From: Streptomyces sp. S.PB5
GTDB lineage: Bacteria; Actinomycetota; Actinomycetes; Streptomycetales; Streptomycetaceae
Direction: 5' to 3'
Length of the DNA: 64,000 bases
Assembly (NCBI RefSeq): GCF_030403745.1
Contig: NZ_JAQMWP010000004.1
Coordinates: forward strand, 372,001 to 436,000
Below the pieces are notes generated by a model, which was not told the DNA's origin, searched no databases, and saw nothing but the letters and a program-made list of their open reading frames with translations. The position numbers and the translations under genes are program-made. Positions 1 through 8,369 of the stretch are shown here, one piece after another (position 1 is the stretch's first letter; the number at the start of each line of letters is the position of its first letter).

Positions 1-188
1 TAGGTCCAGTTCTTCGTGCCGCTCCACGTCGGCGGTTTGAAGCCGTCGTAGTGCATGAAGGAGAAGTAGAGCGTCGAGACCATCGGGTACGCGAAGAAGA
101 CCGCGAAGCCGATCAGCCAGGGCGACATGAAGGCCAGGGTGCGGAGCGCCGACCTCCGGCGCTTCGACCTCAACGTGACGGTGCTCAT
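1..188 (-). CDS. sugar ABC transporter permease, 5' part only (CsnF-like)
   Basis: Only the first 62 or so codons lie in the window; the gene runs off the left edge. The protein starts MSTVTLRSKRR and continues into a hydrophobic first membrane helix (LAFMSPWLIGFAVFFAYPMV) followed by a periplasmic-type segment (YFSFMHYDGF). This is the usual N terminus of MalF/UgpA-type binding-protein-dependent sugar permeases. The ATG lies 2 bp beyond the stop codon of the binding-protein gene, so the two are almost certainly co-transcribed and probably translationally coupled. It would form the membrane channel for the sugar captured by the upstream lipoprotein. A second permease should follow outside the window. 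Confidence 0.85.
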   Translation of the reverse strand, partial: MSTVTLRSKRRRSALRTLAFMSPWLIGFAVFFAYPMVSTLYFSFMHYDGFKPPTWSGTKNWT

Positions 189-190
189 CG

Positions 191-1525
191 CTACTTCGCC
201 TGCGCGATGTCCGTGTCGATCTGCGCGGCCGTCTTCTTCAGGCCCGCCGTCAGGTCGGTGGCCTTGCCGCTCTCGTACTCGTAGCCGAAGTTCTGGATCG
301 TCGTGAGGTACACGCCGCCGTTGAGGGAAGCGGGAGACGTGGTCGAGTTCGGGTCGGCGGCGATGTCCAGGAACGTCTTGAAGCGCGGGTCGTACTTCAG
401 CTTCGGGGACTTCAGGGCCTGAAGCGTCGAGGGCACGTTGTGGATGGCGTTGGAGAAGCCCACCACCGCGTCGGTGTCCGTGGTGATGTACTTGACCAGC
501 TCCCAGGCCGCGTTCTGCTTCTTGCTGGTGGCGGCGATACCGGTGATCGTGCCGGTGATGTAGCCCTTGCCGTACTGGTCGGCCTGGTCGTCGGGGACGG
601 GCAGCGGGGCCACCCCGATCTCGAAGTCGGGCTTGGCGTCGAGGGCCATGCCGAGCCGCCACTCACCGTCGAGCTGCATGGCCACCTGGCCGGTGTGGAA
701 GGGGTGCTTGGGACCCCACTCGTCGCCGAGCTTGGCGCGGTACTTCTCCAGCTTGGCGTAGCCGCCGAGTTCGTCGACCAGCTTCTTCTGTGTGGTGAAG
801 GCGGCGGCGACCGCCGGGTCCGTCGCGACCGTCGACTTGCCGCTCTTGTCGAAGTACGTGGGGGAGAACTGGCCCATGTAGTGCTCGGTCGTGGTCTCCC
901 AGCCGTGGTAGTTCGGCATGAAGCCGAGCTGCTTGTAGCTGTCGCCCTGAGTGATCGTCAACTTCTTGGCGTCGGCCTCGAATTCGGACCAGGTCCTGGG
1001 CGGGCTGCTGATGCCTGCCTTCTCGAAGGCCGTCTTGTTGTAGTAGAGGCCGTACGCGTCACCGAGCAGCGGGGCCGTGCAGCGGTTCCCCTCGAACTGC
1101 GTGTACTCACTCATCGCGGTCGGGAAGGTCTTGTCCGGGTCGATGTCCGACTTCTCGAAGAAGGGGTTGAGGTCGACCAGGGCGCCGGAGGAGCAGAACT
1201 TGCCGACGGCGTTGGTGGTGAAGGACGAGATCACGTCGGGAGCCTTCGAACCGCCGGCGCGCAGCGCCTGGTTGATCTTGTCGTCCGTCATGTTGCCGAC
1301 GACGTTGACGTGGATGTTGGGGTGCGCCTTCTCGAACCCGGCGATCAGGGACTTGACCGCCTTCACCTCGCTCGGCGCGCTCCAGGCGTGCCAGAAGTTG
1401 AGGGTGGTCTCGGCGGACGCGTCGTCGTTCGCGCCGGACTCCGACTGGCCGGTACAGGCGGCGGTGGTGAGGAGGGTCGCGGAGGCGATCAGGGCAAAGG
1501 CCGTTATTCGGGCGCGCTTGGGCAT
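191..1525 (-). CDS. csnE: extracellular sugar-binding lipoprotein (CsnE-like)
   Basis: A 444-residue solute-binding protein of family 1. Residues 1-24 form a lipoprotein signal (MPKRARI, hydrophobic core, then TTAAC with Cys24 as the lipid anchor), followed by a polar Ser/Asp-rich linker. The mature start LNFWHAWSAPSEVKAVKSL and the segments PDVISSF and DAYGLYYNK are typical of oligosaccharide-binding proteins. It captures sugar outside the cell and hands it to the downstream permeases. The ATG is preceded by AGGGAGA at a good distance. Position directly behind a ROK regulator and before permeases matches the csnR-csnE-csnF order of the Streptomyces chitosan-oligosaccharide operon, so the symbol is inferred from context rather than from substrate-specific residues. 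Confidence 0.8.
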   Translation of the reverse strand: MPKRARITAFALIASATLLTTAACTGQSESGANDDASAETTLNFWHAWSAPSEVKAVKSLIAGFEKAHPNIHVNVVGNMTDDKINQALRAGGSKAPDVISSFTTNAVGKFCSSGALVDLNPFFEKSDIDPDKTFPTAMSEYTQFEGNRCTAPLLGDAYGLYYNKTAFEKAGISSPPRTWSEFEADAKKLTITQGDSYKQLGFMPNYHGWETTTEHYMGQFSPTYFDKSGKSTVATDPAVAAAFTTQKKLVDELGGYAKLEKYRAKLGDEWGPKHPFHTGQVAMQLDGEWRLGMALDAKPDFEIGVAPLPVPDDQADQYGKGYITGTITGIAATSKKQNAAWELVKYITTDTDAVVGFSNAIHNVPSTLQALKSPKLKYDPRFKTFLDIAADPNSTTSPASLNGGVYLTTIQNFGYEYESGKATDLTAGLKKTAAQIDTDIAQAK

Positions 1526-1606
1526 GGCGAGGTCTCCCTGGGGCGAGGGTGGAGGGCTTGCGGTGAGGGTGAGGGTGAGGGCGAAGGGGGTCGCGGAGAA
1601 GCGGGA

Positions 1607-2800
1607 TCAGCGCGAGGTGTCGAAGACCTCGTCACGGGTGGCCGCCAGCGCGCTCTCCAACGCGCCGCGCAGCACGGGGTGTTCGGGTACCGCCCCGACG
1701 ACGAGCTTGGGCCTGGCCGCGGCCAGTTCCTCCAGCTCGGACTGGACGAGGGCGCGCAGGACCTCACCGCCGGAGGTGAGCGAGGCGCCGCTCAGGACGA
1801 CGAGTTCGGGGTCGAGGACGGAGACGAGGGAGGCGAGACCGGTGGCGAGGCGGGTCGCGTAGGTCTCCAACAGGCGCTGGTGCGGGCCCTCCTGGGACTG
1901 CGCGGCCTGTCCGACGAGGGCTGCCGCCACCTCGGCGTACGGGCCCTCGGGGATGTCCTCGATGCCGAGTTCGCGGGCGAGTTCCGGGATGGCCTGGGAG
2001 CCGGCGAGTTCCTGGTAGCCGCCGCTGTTGGCCTTGGTGACCTGCCGGACCAGAGGGGTGCCGGGTACGGGCAGGAAGCCGACCTCGCCGGCGCCGCCGG
2101 TCCAGCCGCGGTGCAGCCGGCCGCCGAGGACCAGGGCCGCGCCGAGGCCGCCCTCGTTCCACAGCAGCACGAAGTCCTCGTGCCCACGGGCCGCGCCGAG
2201 CCGCTGTTCGGCGACCGCGACGAGGTTGACGTCGTTCTCGTACTCCACCGGCATCGGCAGCGCGGCGGCGAGTTCGTCGAGGAGGGTCGGGGTGTGCCAG
2301 CCGGGGAGATGGGAGGCGTAGCGGAGGCGGCCGGTGCCCGGGTCGAAGGCGCCCGGGGTGCCGATGACGAGGCGGTGGAGGTCGGCGCGGGCGAGGCCGG
2401 CCGCCTTCACGGCGCCGTCGAGGGCGTCGGTGACCTGTTGGACGACGGGGGTGGCGGTTCTTCTGCCGGGGGTGGGCAGTTCGTACGAACCCACCGTGCG
2501 GCCGGTGATGTCGGCGACGGCGGCGAGGATGCGTTCGGGGGTGACGTCGAGGCCGGCCGCGTGTCCGGCGGCCGGATTGACCTCGTACAGCTGGGCGTTG
2601 GGGCCGGGGCGGCCCTCGGTGGTGCCGGTGGCGAGGACCAGTCCCGCGGCTTCCAGTCGGGCCAGGAGCTGGGAGGCGGTCGGCTTGGAGAGGCCGGTGA
2701 GCTTGCCGATCCGGGTGCGGGAGAGCGGGCCGTGCTCCAGCAGGAGGTCCAGGGCGGCGCGGTCGTTCATGGCGCGCAGCGTGCTCGGCGTGCCGGCCAT
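1607..2800 (-). CDS. csnR: ROK-family transcriptional regulator (CsnR-like)
   Basis: A 397-residue ROK repressor. Residues 10-60 form a winged helix-turn-helix (LSRTRIGKLTGLSKPTASQL), followed by an actin-like ATPase-fold sugar-sensing domain (LVIGTPGAF; YENDVNLVAVAEQ; LGAALVLGGRLHRG). The family's cysteine zinc site (CGxxGCxE) is missing. After GEVGFLP the segment reads PVPGTPLVRQVTKANSGGYQ, so sensing must use a modified hinge. It is the first gene of the leftward sugar-uptake operon, 81 bp before the binding-protein gene, and probably represses itself and the transporter until the sugar binds. GAGGGG precedes the ATG by 5 nt. A palindrome 70 bp upstream is the likely operator. The name csnR rests on synteny. 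Confidence 0.8.
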   Translation of the reverse strand: MAGTPSTLRAMNDRAALDLLLEHGPLSRTRIGKLTGLSKPTASQLLARLEAAGLVLATGTTEGRPGPNAQLYEVNPAAGHAAGLDVTPERILAAVADITGRTVGSYELPTPGRRTATPVVQQVTDALDGAVKAAGLARADLHRLVIGTPGAFDPGTGRLRYASHLPGWHTPTLLDELAAALPMPVEYENDVNLVAVAEQRLGAARGHEDFVLLWNEGGLGAALVLGGRLHRGWTGGAGEVGFLPVPGTPLVRQVTKANSGGYQELAGSQAIPELARELGIEDIPEGPYAEVAAALVGQAAQSQEGPHQRLLETYATRLATGLASLVSVLDPELVVLSGASLTSGGEVLRALVQSELEELAAARPKLVVGAVPEHPVLRGALESALAATRDEVFDTSR

Positions 2801-2870
2801 GTGTACCCCTCTCCCGGGACGGTTCCGCAGCAGCTCTGCAGATTCTGCAGACTCTACGGACAGTGACTGT

Positions 2871-2885
2871 TAGGAAGGTTTCCTA
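2871..2885. promoter_or_regulatory. palindrome TAGGAA-GGT-TTCCTA, candidate ROK operator
   Basis: A perfect 6-bp inverted repeat with a 3-bp spacer, 71-85 bp upstream of the ROK start codon. ROK repressors of actinomycetes bind AT-richer palindromes in their own promoter regions, and this is the only such site in the intergenic stretch. A CTGCAG-ATT-CTGCAG repeat lies just downstream of it, at 2836-2850. Confidence 0.5.
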
Positions 2886-2941
2886 TCGGATGCAGGGAAC
2901 ATAGGTCTGCACCGTGGGGGAGTCAAGGGGGGAACGGCGAA

Positions 2942-2981
2942 CCGCCCCGGCAGGAAACGGAGTCGTTACCTGCCGGGGCGG
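2942..2981 (-). terminator. hairpin terminator after the secreted-protein gene
   Basis: Perfect 13-bp arms CCGCCCCGGCAGG / CCTGCCGGGGCGG with a 14-nt loop, just past the stop codon of the leftward gene ending at 3003. It separates that gene from the csn operon promoter. Confidence 0.7.
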
Positions 2982-3002
2982 CTCAGGGGTGTTGCGGTGC
3001 GG

Positions 3003-3836
3003 CTACTGCACGTCGATGTAGTCGCCGCCGGCCTTCGCGGCGGCGGTCGTGGTGGTGCCCGCGAAGACGTAGCGGTAGTAACCGTCCTTCGACGCCGTCA
3101 CCGTCGTCTTGAGGGCGCCTCCCGTCGAGGAGGTCACCGTCTTGACGGTGGTGTAGCTGTCCGAGCCCTTGGCGCGGAACTGCAGGGTGGCCTTCTGCGA
3201 GACATAGCCGGTGTAGTTGCCGGTCTCCCAGTTGGCGCGGGTCAGCTTGCCGCTGACCGTGATGGTCCTGCCCTTCTTCACCGGCTCCGGGGAGGCGTTG
3301 ACGGTGAGCTTGGCGGCTCGCTGGATCTTGGCGGCGCCCTTGTTGCCCCAGGCCGCCATGCCGTGCTCGAAGCTGACCTCGTCGTCCGAGTCGTCCATGT
3401 CGGCCGCGGTGTGACCGTAGAAGCCGCCCACCTTCCAGGTGGTGGCGTCCGCGGCCTCGAACAGGTCGTTCCCCGGCTCGAGGGTGAGGGTGTCGGAGCA
3501 GGACTCCGTGATCGTGGTGTCCGTCGTCGCCGTCGTGGTGCAGGCCGGTGTGGCGTCGCTCTCGATCTCGTTGTCGAAGTTCGCGAGCGGGCCGCGGTAG
3601 AGCAGGATGCCCGCCGCGTTGTTCTTGTAGTCGATCGTCAGGTCGGACGGGCGGGTCAGGGTGTACGTCACCGGGACCGTCACCTTGCTGGTGGTACCGG
3701 CGACGATCGTCTTGCCGTTGTTCACGGTCACATCGGCGAAGACGAGGTCCGGCGTGGCGGCCTGGGCGGCGGGCACGGCCAGCGCGGACATTGCCAGGGC
3801 ACCGGCCATCGCGGCGCCAATGGCGATCTTTCTCAT
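3003..3836 (-). CDS. secreted protein of unknown function with Ig-like C-terminal region
   Basis: A 277-residue exported protein. The start MRKIAIGAAMAGALAMSALA gives a clean signal peptide ending AQA-ATPD. GTGGGGAAACAC precedes the ATG, so a longer upstream in-frame start is not used. The middle (DLVFADVTVNNGKTI; TLTRPSDLTI) and the C terminus (VKKGRTITVSGKLTRANW; GYYRYVFAGTTTTA) look like two beta-sandwich repeats common in Streptomyces secreted proteins that end in YRYVFAGT...GD-(F/Y)-(V/I)-D. No catalytic motif is visible. It stands alone between terminator-like hairpins. Likely an extracellular or cell-surface protein; the function is not recognised. Confidence 0.75.
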   Translation of the reverse strand: MRKIAIGAAMAGALAMSALAVPAAQAATPDLVFADVTVNNGKTIVAGTTSKVTVPVTYTLTRPSDLTIDYKNNAAGILLYRGPLANFDNEIESDATPACTTTATTDTTITESCSDTLTLEPGNDLFEAADATTWKVGGFYGHTAADMDDSDDEVSFEHGMAAWGNKGAAKIQRAAKLTVNASPEPVKKGRTITVSGKLTRANWETGNYTGYVSQKATLQFRAKGSDSYTTVKTVTSSTGGALKTTVTASKDGYYRYVFAGTTTTAAAKAGGDYIDVQ

Positions 3837-3965
3837 GTGTTTCCCCACTTCATGGCGGGCCCTGGGCGTTGCGCTCCAGAACAAGGACCCGCTGATGGCT
3901 TGAAACCTACGTGGGGAAGGAGTGTGTTGGGAATGCGAAGAAGCTGTGAGCAAGATTATTTTGCG

Positions 3966-5060
3966 TCACTTGGGAGCGCCGGGCGGAGTGAGCGGTGTGG
4001 CCGCCTCCGCCCGCGGAGAGGACGTGTTGGAGTACACCGACGGGGCCGCCACGGCCTCCGTGGGGTCGGCGTTCGGGGTGGGGTCGGCGGCGGTGGCCGG
4101 GCCGCCGACGATCGGGATCTCGGCGGCGTCGAAGGCTCGCTTGATGCGCCAGCGCAGCTCGCGCTCCACCGTCAGGGCCTTGCCCGGCATCGTCTTCGCC
4201 GAGACACGGACGACCATGGACTCCAGCAGGACATTGTCCAGGCCCAGGACCTCGATCGGGCCCCAGAGGAGTTCGTTCCAGGGCTCTTCCTTGCTCATCC
4301 GCTCGGCGACCTGGTCGAGGGTCTCCTTCACCTTGTCCAGGTCCTCGTCCGCGCGGACCGTGACGTCGACGCCGGCCGTCGCCCAGCCCTGGGAGAGGTT
4401 GCCGATGCGCTTGACCTCGCCGTTGCGGACGTACCAGATCTCGCCGTTGTCGCCGCGGAGCTTGGTGACCCGCAGGCCCACCTCGATGACCTCGCCCGAG
4501 GCGACGCCCGCGTCGACGGTGTCGCCGACGCCGTACTGGTCCTCGAGGATCATGAAGACTCCGGAGAGGAAGTCGGTGACGAGGTTGCGGGCGCCGAAGC
4601 CGATCGCGACGCCCGCCACACCCGCGGAGGCGAGGAGCGGGGCGAGGTTGATCTCGAAGGTGGCGAGGATCATCAGGGCGGCCGTGCCCATGATCAGGAA
4701 GCTCGCGACCGAGCGCAGGACCGAGCCGATCGCCTGGGAGCGCTGGCGGCGGCGCTCCACGTTCACCAGAAGGCCGCCCAGAGCCGTGCCGTCGACCGCC
4801 TGGACCGTGCGGTTCATGCGGTCTATCAGCTTGGTGATCGCCCGCCGGACCGCCACTCTCAGCACCGCCGCGATCACCAGGATCAGCAGCACACGCAGAC
4901 CGATCGCCAGCCAGGTCGACCAGTTCTGCTCGACCCAGCTGGCGGCGTTGGTCGCGCTCTCCTGGGCGTCCTGGAGCGAGGGCACGGTGGGCGTCTGCGA
5001 CTCCGAGGGGGTCGGCGACGGCGACGCCGAGGCGGCGAGCAGGACAGCGGGCAAGGACAC
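3966..5060 (-). CDS. small-conductance mechanosensitive channel, MscS family
   Basis: A 364-residue membrane protein, GTG start, with GGAGG eight bases upstream. Hydrophobic helices lie near residues 48-68 and 100-120. The pore helix and its signature (ASAGVAGVAIGFGARNLVTD, then LSGVFMILEDQYGVGDTV) match TM3 and the start of the cytoplasmic beta domain of MscS. The C-terminal third (VDVTVRADEDLDKVKETLDQ) is the alpha/beta vestibule. The tail after residue 325 is Pro/Ala-rich and poorly conserved. It opens under membrane tension to release solutes during hypo-osmotic shock. It is divergent from the HNH gene, with 280 bp between the two starts. Confidence 0.9.
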   Translation of the reverse strand: MSLPAVLLAASASPSPTPSESQTPTVPSLQDAQESATNAASWVEQNWSTWLAIGLRVLLILVIAAVLRVAVRRAITKLIDRMNRTVQAVDGTALGGLLVNVERRRQRSQAIGSVLRSVASFLIMGTAALMILATFEINLAPLLASAGVAGVAIGFGARNLVTDFLSGVFMILEDQYGVGDTVDAGVASGEVIEVGLRVTKLRGDNGEIWYVRNGEVKRIGNLSQGWATAGVDVTVRADEDLDKVKETLDQVAERMSKEEPWNELLWGPIEVLGLDNVLLESMVVRVSAKTMPGKALTVERELRWRIKRAFDAAEIPIVGGPATAADPTPNADPTEAVAAPSVYSNTSSPRAEAATPLTPPGAPK

Positions 5061-5340
5061 GGCGGGAACCTCCAGGTGCAGCGTCCGCGGCCCGGCGGAT
5101 GGTCAAGGTCACGGAAAGGTCACCGGGCGGCAGACCCACCACACTATCGGTGCATCGTGTGGGGATCGTTGCAATGTTCGAGGGAGAGACCGTGCTCACC
5201 TGGGGATGAAGAAAGGTGTGGTCGAAAACACTCTCAGCCCGTTACCGGGAGATGGTGGCGTTTCCACCAGGCATGAGGGGAGACTGACTACAGATCGTCC
5301 CGGCGCGAGCCACGCGCCGCCGACGCCCAAGGAGGCATCC

Positions 5341-5877
5341 GTGCCGCATGTCCTGGTACTCAACGCGTCGTACGAGCCACTGGGCGTCGTACCGCTCCGC
5401 CGCGCGCTCGTCCTCGTCCTGGAGAACAAGGCCGTCTCCCTCGAGGAATCCGGCGCCTTCATGCACAGCGCAACCGTCACAGTCCCCGCACCAAGCGTGG
5501 TCCGGCTCAAGCGATTCGTCCGGGTTCCCTATCGGGGGCCCGTTCCTCTTACCCGCCGCGCGCTCTTCGCCCGCGACGGGGGCCGGTGCATGTACTGCGG
5601 TGGCGTCGCAACCAGCGTCGACCACGTCATCCCGCGCAGCCGCGGGGGCAAGCACGTCTGGGACAACGTGGTGGCCTCGTGCCGCCGCTGCAACCACGTG
5701 AAGGCCGACCGACACCTGTTCGAAATCGGCTGGCGGCTGCGCCACAAACCCGCACCACCCACCGGTCTGGCCTGGCGCATCATCGGGACCGGACACAGGG
5801 ACCCGCGCTGGCTGCCGTACCTGCAGCCGTACGGCGCGGAGGACGCGATGGCCCGGATCGACGGCATCTCTGCCTGA
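5341..5877 (+). CDS. HNH endonuclease family protein
   Basis: A 178-residue protein with a GTG start and a strong AGGAGG 6 bp upstream. The N-terminal 80 residues (VLVLNASYEPLGVVPLRRAL) are the conserved lead-in of a widespread actinobacterial and cyanobacterial HNH subfamily. The HNH motif follows: CMYCG ... VDHVIPRSRGG ... WDNVV ... CRRCN. It carries two CxxC pairs for structural zinc, the catalytic His of DH, and Asn in WDN. It would cleave double-stranded DNA or act as a nickase, but there is no partner methylase or mobile element nearby. The conserved chromosomal position suggests a housekeeping rather than a defence role. Confidence 0.9.
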   Translation: MPHVLVLNASYEPLGVVPLRRALVLVLENKAVSLEESGAFMHSATVTVPAPSVVRLKRFVRVPYRGPVPLTRRALFARDGGRCMYCGGVATSVDHVIPRSRGGKHVWDNVVASCRRCNHVKADRHLFEIGWRLRHKPAPPTGLAWRIIGTGHRDPRWLPYLQPYGAEDAMARIDGISA

Positions 5878-5912
5878 CGACGATCCGGGCCTTTGTGCAT
5901 CCGTGCACGTTC

Positions 5913-5957
5913 GCGCACCGGCCCCGGGGCACCCCCGTGTCTCCGGGGCCGGTGCGC
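5913..5957. terminator. bidirectional hairpin terminator
   Basis: Perfect 15-bp arms GCGCACCGGCCCCGG / CCGGGGCCGGTGCGC with a 15-nt loop between the convergent HNH gene and ABC permease gene. There is no T-run, as is usual in Streptomyces. Confidence 0.75.
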
Positions 5958-5964
5958 TGTGCGC

Positions 5965-7686
5965 TCACGCGTAGCGCAGCTCCGCCGGGTTCAGCGTGCG
6001 GCGCAGCAGCGGGAGCGAGGTGGCGGCGGCCAGCAGACAGGCCGCGTGGACGACGAGCGGCACCAGCAGCGCGGCGTACGGTGTGACGGCAGGGCCGTCG
6101 CCGAGGATCCGGGCGTAGGCGACGCCGATCGCCATGCCCCCGGTGCCGCCCAGCAGCAGCGCGGGCGCGAGGGGGAGCGCGGTCTCCAGGAGCAGCGCCC
6201 GGCCGAGTACCTGGTGCGGCACCCCGGCGGCCGTCTGCGCGGCCAGGCCCCGGCGGCGAGTGGCGAGCGACTCCGCGGTGCCGACGGCGAGACCGGCCAG
6301 GGTGAGCAGGAGCGCGATGACGAGCGCGACGGCGGTGAGGTTCAGACCGGCGGTGTAGAAGCCCATGTCGTAGCCGCCGCTGCGCTCGTTGCGCCAGGTC
6401 AGCTCGGTGAGCATGACCTGGCGGATGCCCAGGTAGCCGGTCCCGGCGACCGTGATGAGGAGCACCGCGGCGTGGGTGCGGGCCGCGGCCCAGGGGTCGT
6501 CGTCGAGCCGTTCCGCCGCGATCAGGGTCGCCGCCGTCCGCGCCTTGCGGGCGAGCAGCCGCCCGGTCAGCCGGGCCGTCACCCCGACCAGGCCGACCGC
6601 GCCGACCCCGACCAGGAGCAGCAGACCGGCCACCGTCAGCGGGCCCTCCGCGTACCGCAGACCGCCGCCGTCCGGCACCCCGGTGGAGGTGCTGGCCACC
6701 GCGGCCAGCGCCACCAGTGCCACCAGCAGCACCCCGCCGGCGAGCAGCAGCCAGTAGCCCGGGCCCGACCGCGGCCGCACCCGGCGTACCCAGCCCAGCG
6801 GCGAGGCCACCACCCGGCGCAGCGCCAGCGCGCCCGCGGCCGCGCCGAGCACCGGCACACCGAGGCCGACCAGGGCCGTCCCCGTCCAGGCGAGCGCGGT
6901 CGGCTCCCGCCACAGGCTCAGCAGGACCACGACCGAGACGGCGGTGGCGAGCAGCGAGCCGAGCAGACAGGCCAGCCCGGTCTCCAGGGCGGCGATCCGC
7001 CGCACCTGCCGGGCCGAGGCGCCGGCCAGCCGCAGCCCGGCGAGGCGCCGGTCGCGGTGCACCGCGCCGATACGGGCGCACTGGCCGAGGAAGCCGAACA
7101 CGGCGATCAGCAGGAGCAGCAGGGTGACGATCACCCCGGAGCGCTCGCCGGGCTCGTTGAGCAGACCGGCGCCCACCGACACCTGGTACCGGCCCTGGAG
7201 GGCGGCGAGGCTCACGGCGGTCAGCGCGAACCCGGTCGCCAGCGCCGCGCCCGCCGCGGTCAGCCCGACCCGCCACCACTCCCGGCGGTCGGAACCGCGG
7301 GTGAGGAGCCAGGCGAGACGGAGATCGGCGCGGACGGTGCCTTTGGTGCGGGTGCGGGTGCGGGTGCGGGTGCGGGTGCCGGGGGCGACGGCCGGGTCGG
7401 CGTCCGGCCCGGCGGGCCGGGGGCTCGTGCCGTGCTGCCCGGCGACGGGGTCGTCGTGCGGGGTGCTGCGGAGGCCCGCGCTGCCGGGCGCGGCGTCCGG
7501 GCCGGTGTCCTCGGAGTCCGGGACGGGGTGCGGGACAGCGGGGTCGGTGGGGCCGGTGGAGTGGGGGGCGTCGTCGGCGGCAGAGTTGCCGTGGCGGCGG
7601 ATGTCCGGGGCGGTGCCGTTCCGGTGGGTCGTGTCGTCGCGCCCGGTCGTCGTGTCCTCGTGGCCCGGGTCGTGTTCCGTGCTCAT
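5965..7686 (-). CDS. FtsX-like ABC transporter permease
   Basis: About 573 residues if the first ATG is used. That ATG overlaps the ATPase stop in ATGA. The first 115 residues are a polar Asp/Pro/Thr-rich stretch ending in a TRTRTRTRT run encoded by a GGTGCG repeat, so translation could instead begin later (for example at VRADLRLAW). Membrane helices follow: one near residue 145, then three or four in each half, with the MacB/FtsX-type end RTLNPAELRYA. It forms the membrane part of the exporter whose ATPase is encoded just upstream. Substrate unknown; PadR-controlled pairs like this often confer drug or peptide efflux. Confidence 0.8.
   Translation of the reverse strand: MSTEHDPGHEDTTTGRDDTTHRNGTAPDIRRHGNSAADDAPHSTGPTDPAVPHPVPDSEDTGPDAAPGSAGLRSTPHDDPVAGQHGTSPRPAGPDADPAVAPGTRTRTRTRTRTKGTVRADLRLAWLLTRGSDRREWWRVGLTAAGAALATGFALTAVSLAALQGRYQVSVGAGLLNEPGERSGVIVTLLLLLIAVFGFLGQCARIGAVHRDRRLAGLRLAGASARQVRRIAALETGLACLLGSLLATAVSVVVLLSLWREPTALAWTGTALVGLGVPVLGAAAGALALRRVVASPLGWVRRVRPRSGPGYWLLLAGGVLLVALVALAAVASTSTGVPDGGGLRYAEGPLTVAGLLLLVGVGAVGLVGVTARLTGRLLARKARTAATLIAAERLDDDPWAAARTHAAVLLITVAGTGYLGIRQVMLTELTWRNERSGGYDMGFYTAGLNLTAVALVIALLLTLAGLAVGTAESLATRRRGLAAQTAAGVPHQVLGRALLLETALPLAPALLLGGTGGMAIGVAYARILGDGPAVTPYAALLVPLVVHAACLLAAATSLPLLRRTLNPAELRYA
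7345..7380. repeat. hexanucleotide repeat (GGTGCG)5-GGTGCC inside the permease gene
   Basis: Six in-frame hexamers encode the alternating Thr-Arg run near residue 110 of the permease on the minus strand. Because the unit is 6 bp, gain or loss keeps the frame and only changes the length of the cytoplasmic tail. Confidence 0.9.
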
Positions 7687-8369
7687 GCCGCCACCCCCGT
7701 CTGTGCCACGAGGCCGTCGGTGAGGCGGACCTCGCGGTCCGCGTAGGCCGCCACCTGGGCGTCGTGGGTGATCAGCAGGACCGCCGTGCCCTGGTCGCGG
7801 GCCGTGTGGATCAGGGCTGTCATGACCTGTTCGCCGGCCAGGGAGTCCAGGGCGCCCGTCGGTTCGTCGGCGAAGACGACCTTCGGGTCGGTCACCAGGG
7901 CGCGGGCCAGGGAGGTGCGCTGGGCCTGGCCGCCGCTCATCTCGCCGGGGCGGAGGTCCTCCTGGCCGCGCACGCCGAAGCGCTCCAGCCACTCACCGGC
8001 CCGGACATGGGCGTCCTTGCGGGTGGCGCCGGACAGCATCAGCGGGAGGGCGACGTTGTCGAGGGCGGTCAGCTCGGGGATGAGCTGGCCGAACTGGAAG
8101 ACCACGCCGAACTCGGTGCGGCGCAGTTCGCTCAGCCGCCGCTCGGGGAGACTGTCGAGACGTTCCCCGGCATAGCTCACCGAGCCCGCGTCCGGGCGGA
8201 CGATGCCCGCCAGGCAGTGCAGCAGGGTCGACTTCCCGCTGCCGCTCGCGCCGGTCACGGCGAGGATCTCGCCGGCGTCGAGCTCGACCGAGGCGCCGCG
8301 CAGGGCCTCGGTCCTGCCGTGCCTCTTGACGAGGTCGCGGGCCGCCAGGAGCGGCACTGGGTTGCTCAT
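7683..8369 (-). CDS. ABC transporter ATP-binding protein (LolD/MacB type)
   Basis: A 228-residue nucleotide-binding protein. Walker A is GASGSGKST near residues 39-47, the Q-loop is FQFGQL, the signature is MSGGQ, Walker B is VVFADEP and the switch His is in LLITHD. The LTALDNVALPLML segment is typical of the MacB/LolD/FtsE-like branch that pairs with FtsX-type permeases. It couples ATP hydrolysis to the membrane protein encoded downstream. Start and stop overlap in ATGA with both neighbours, so padR, ATPase and permease form one tightly coupled operon. Confidence 0.93.
   Translation of the reverse strand: MSNPVPLLAARDLVKRHGRTEALRGASVELDAGEILAVTGASGSGKSTLLHCLAGIVRPDAGSVSYAGERLDSLPERRLSELRRTEFGVVFQFGQLIPELTALDNVALPLMLSGATRKDAHVRAGEWLERFGVRGQEDLRPGEMSGGQAQRTSLARALVTDPKVVFADEPTGALDSLAGEQVMTALIHTARDQGTAVLLITHDAQVAAYADREVRLTDGLVAQTGVAA

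Noticed and set aside
440..2866. 808-codon plus-strand frame across the csnE/csnR-like genes
   Set aside because: Antisense shadow spanning two real genes and their intergenic region; composition is not protein-like.
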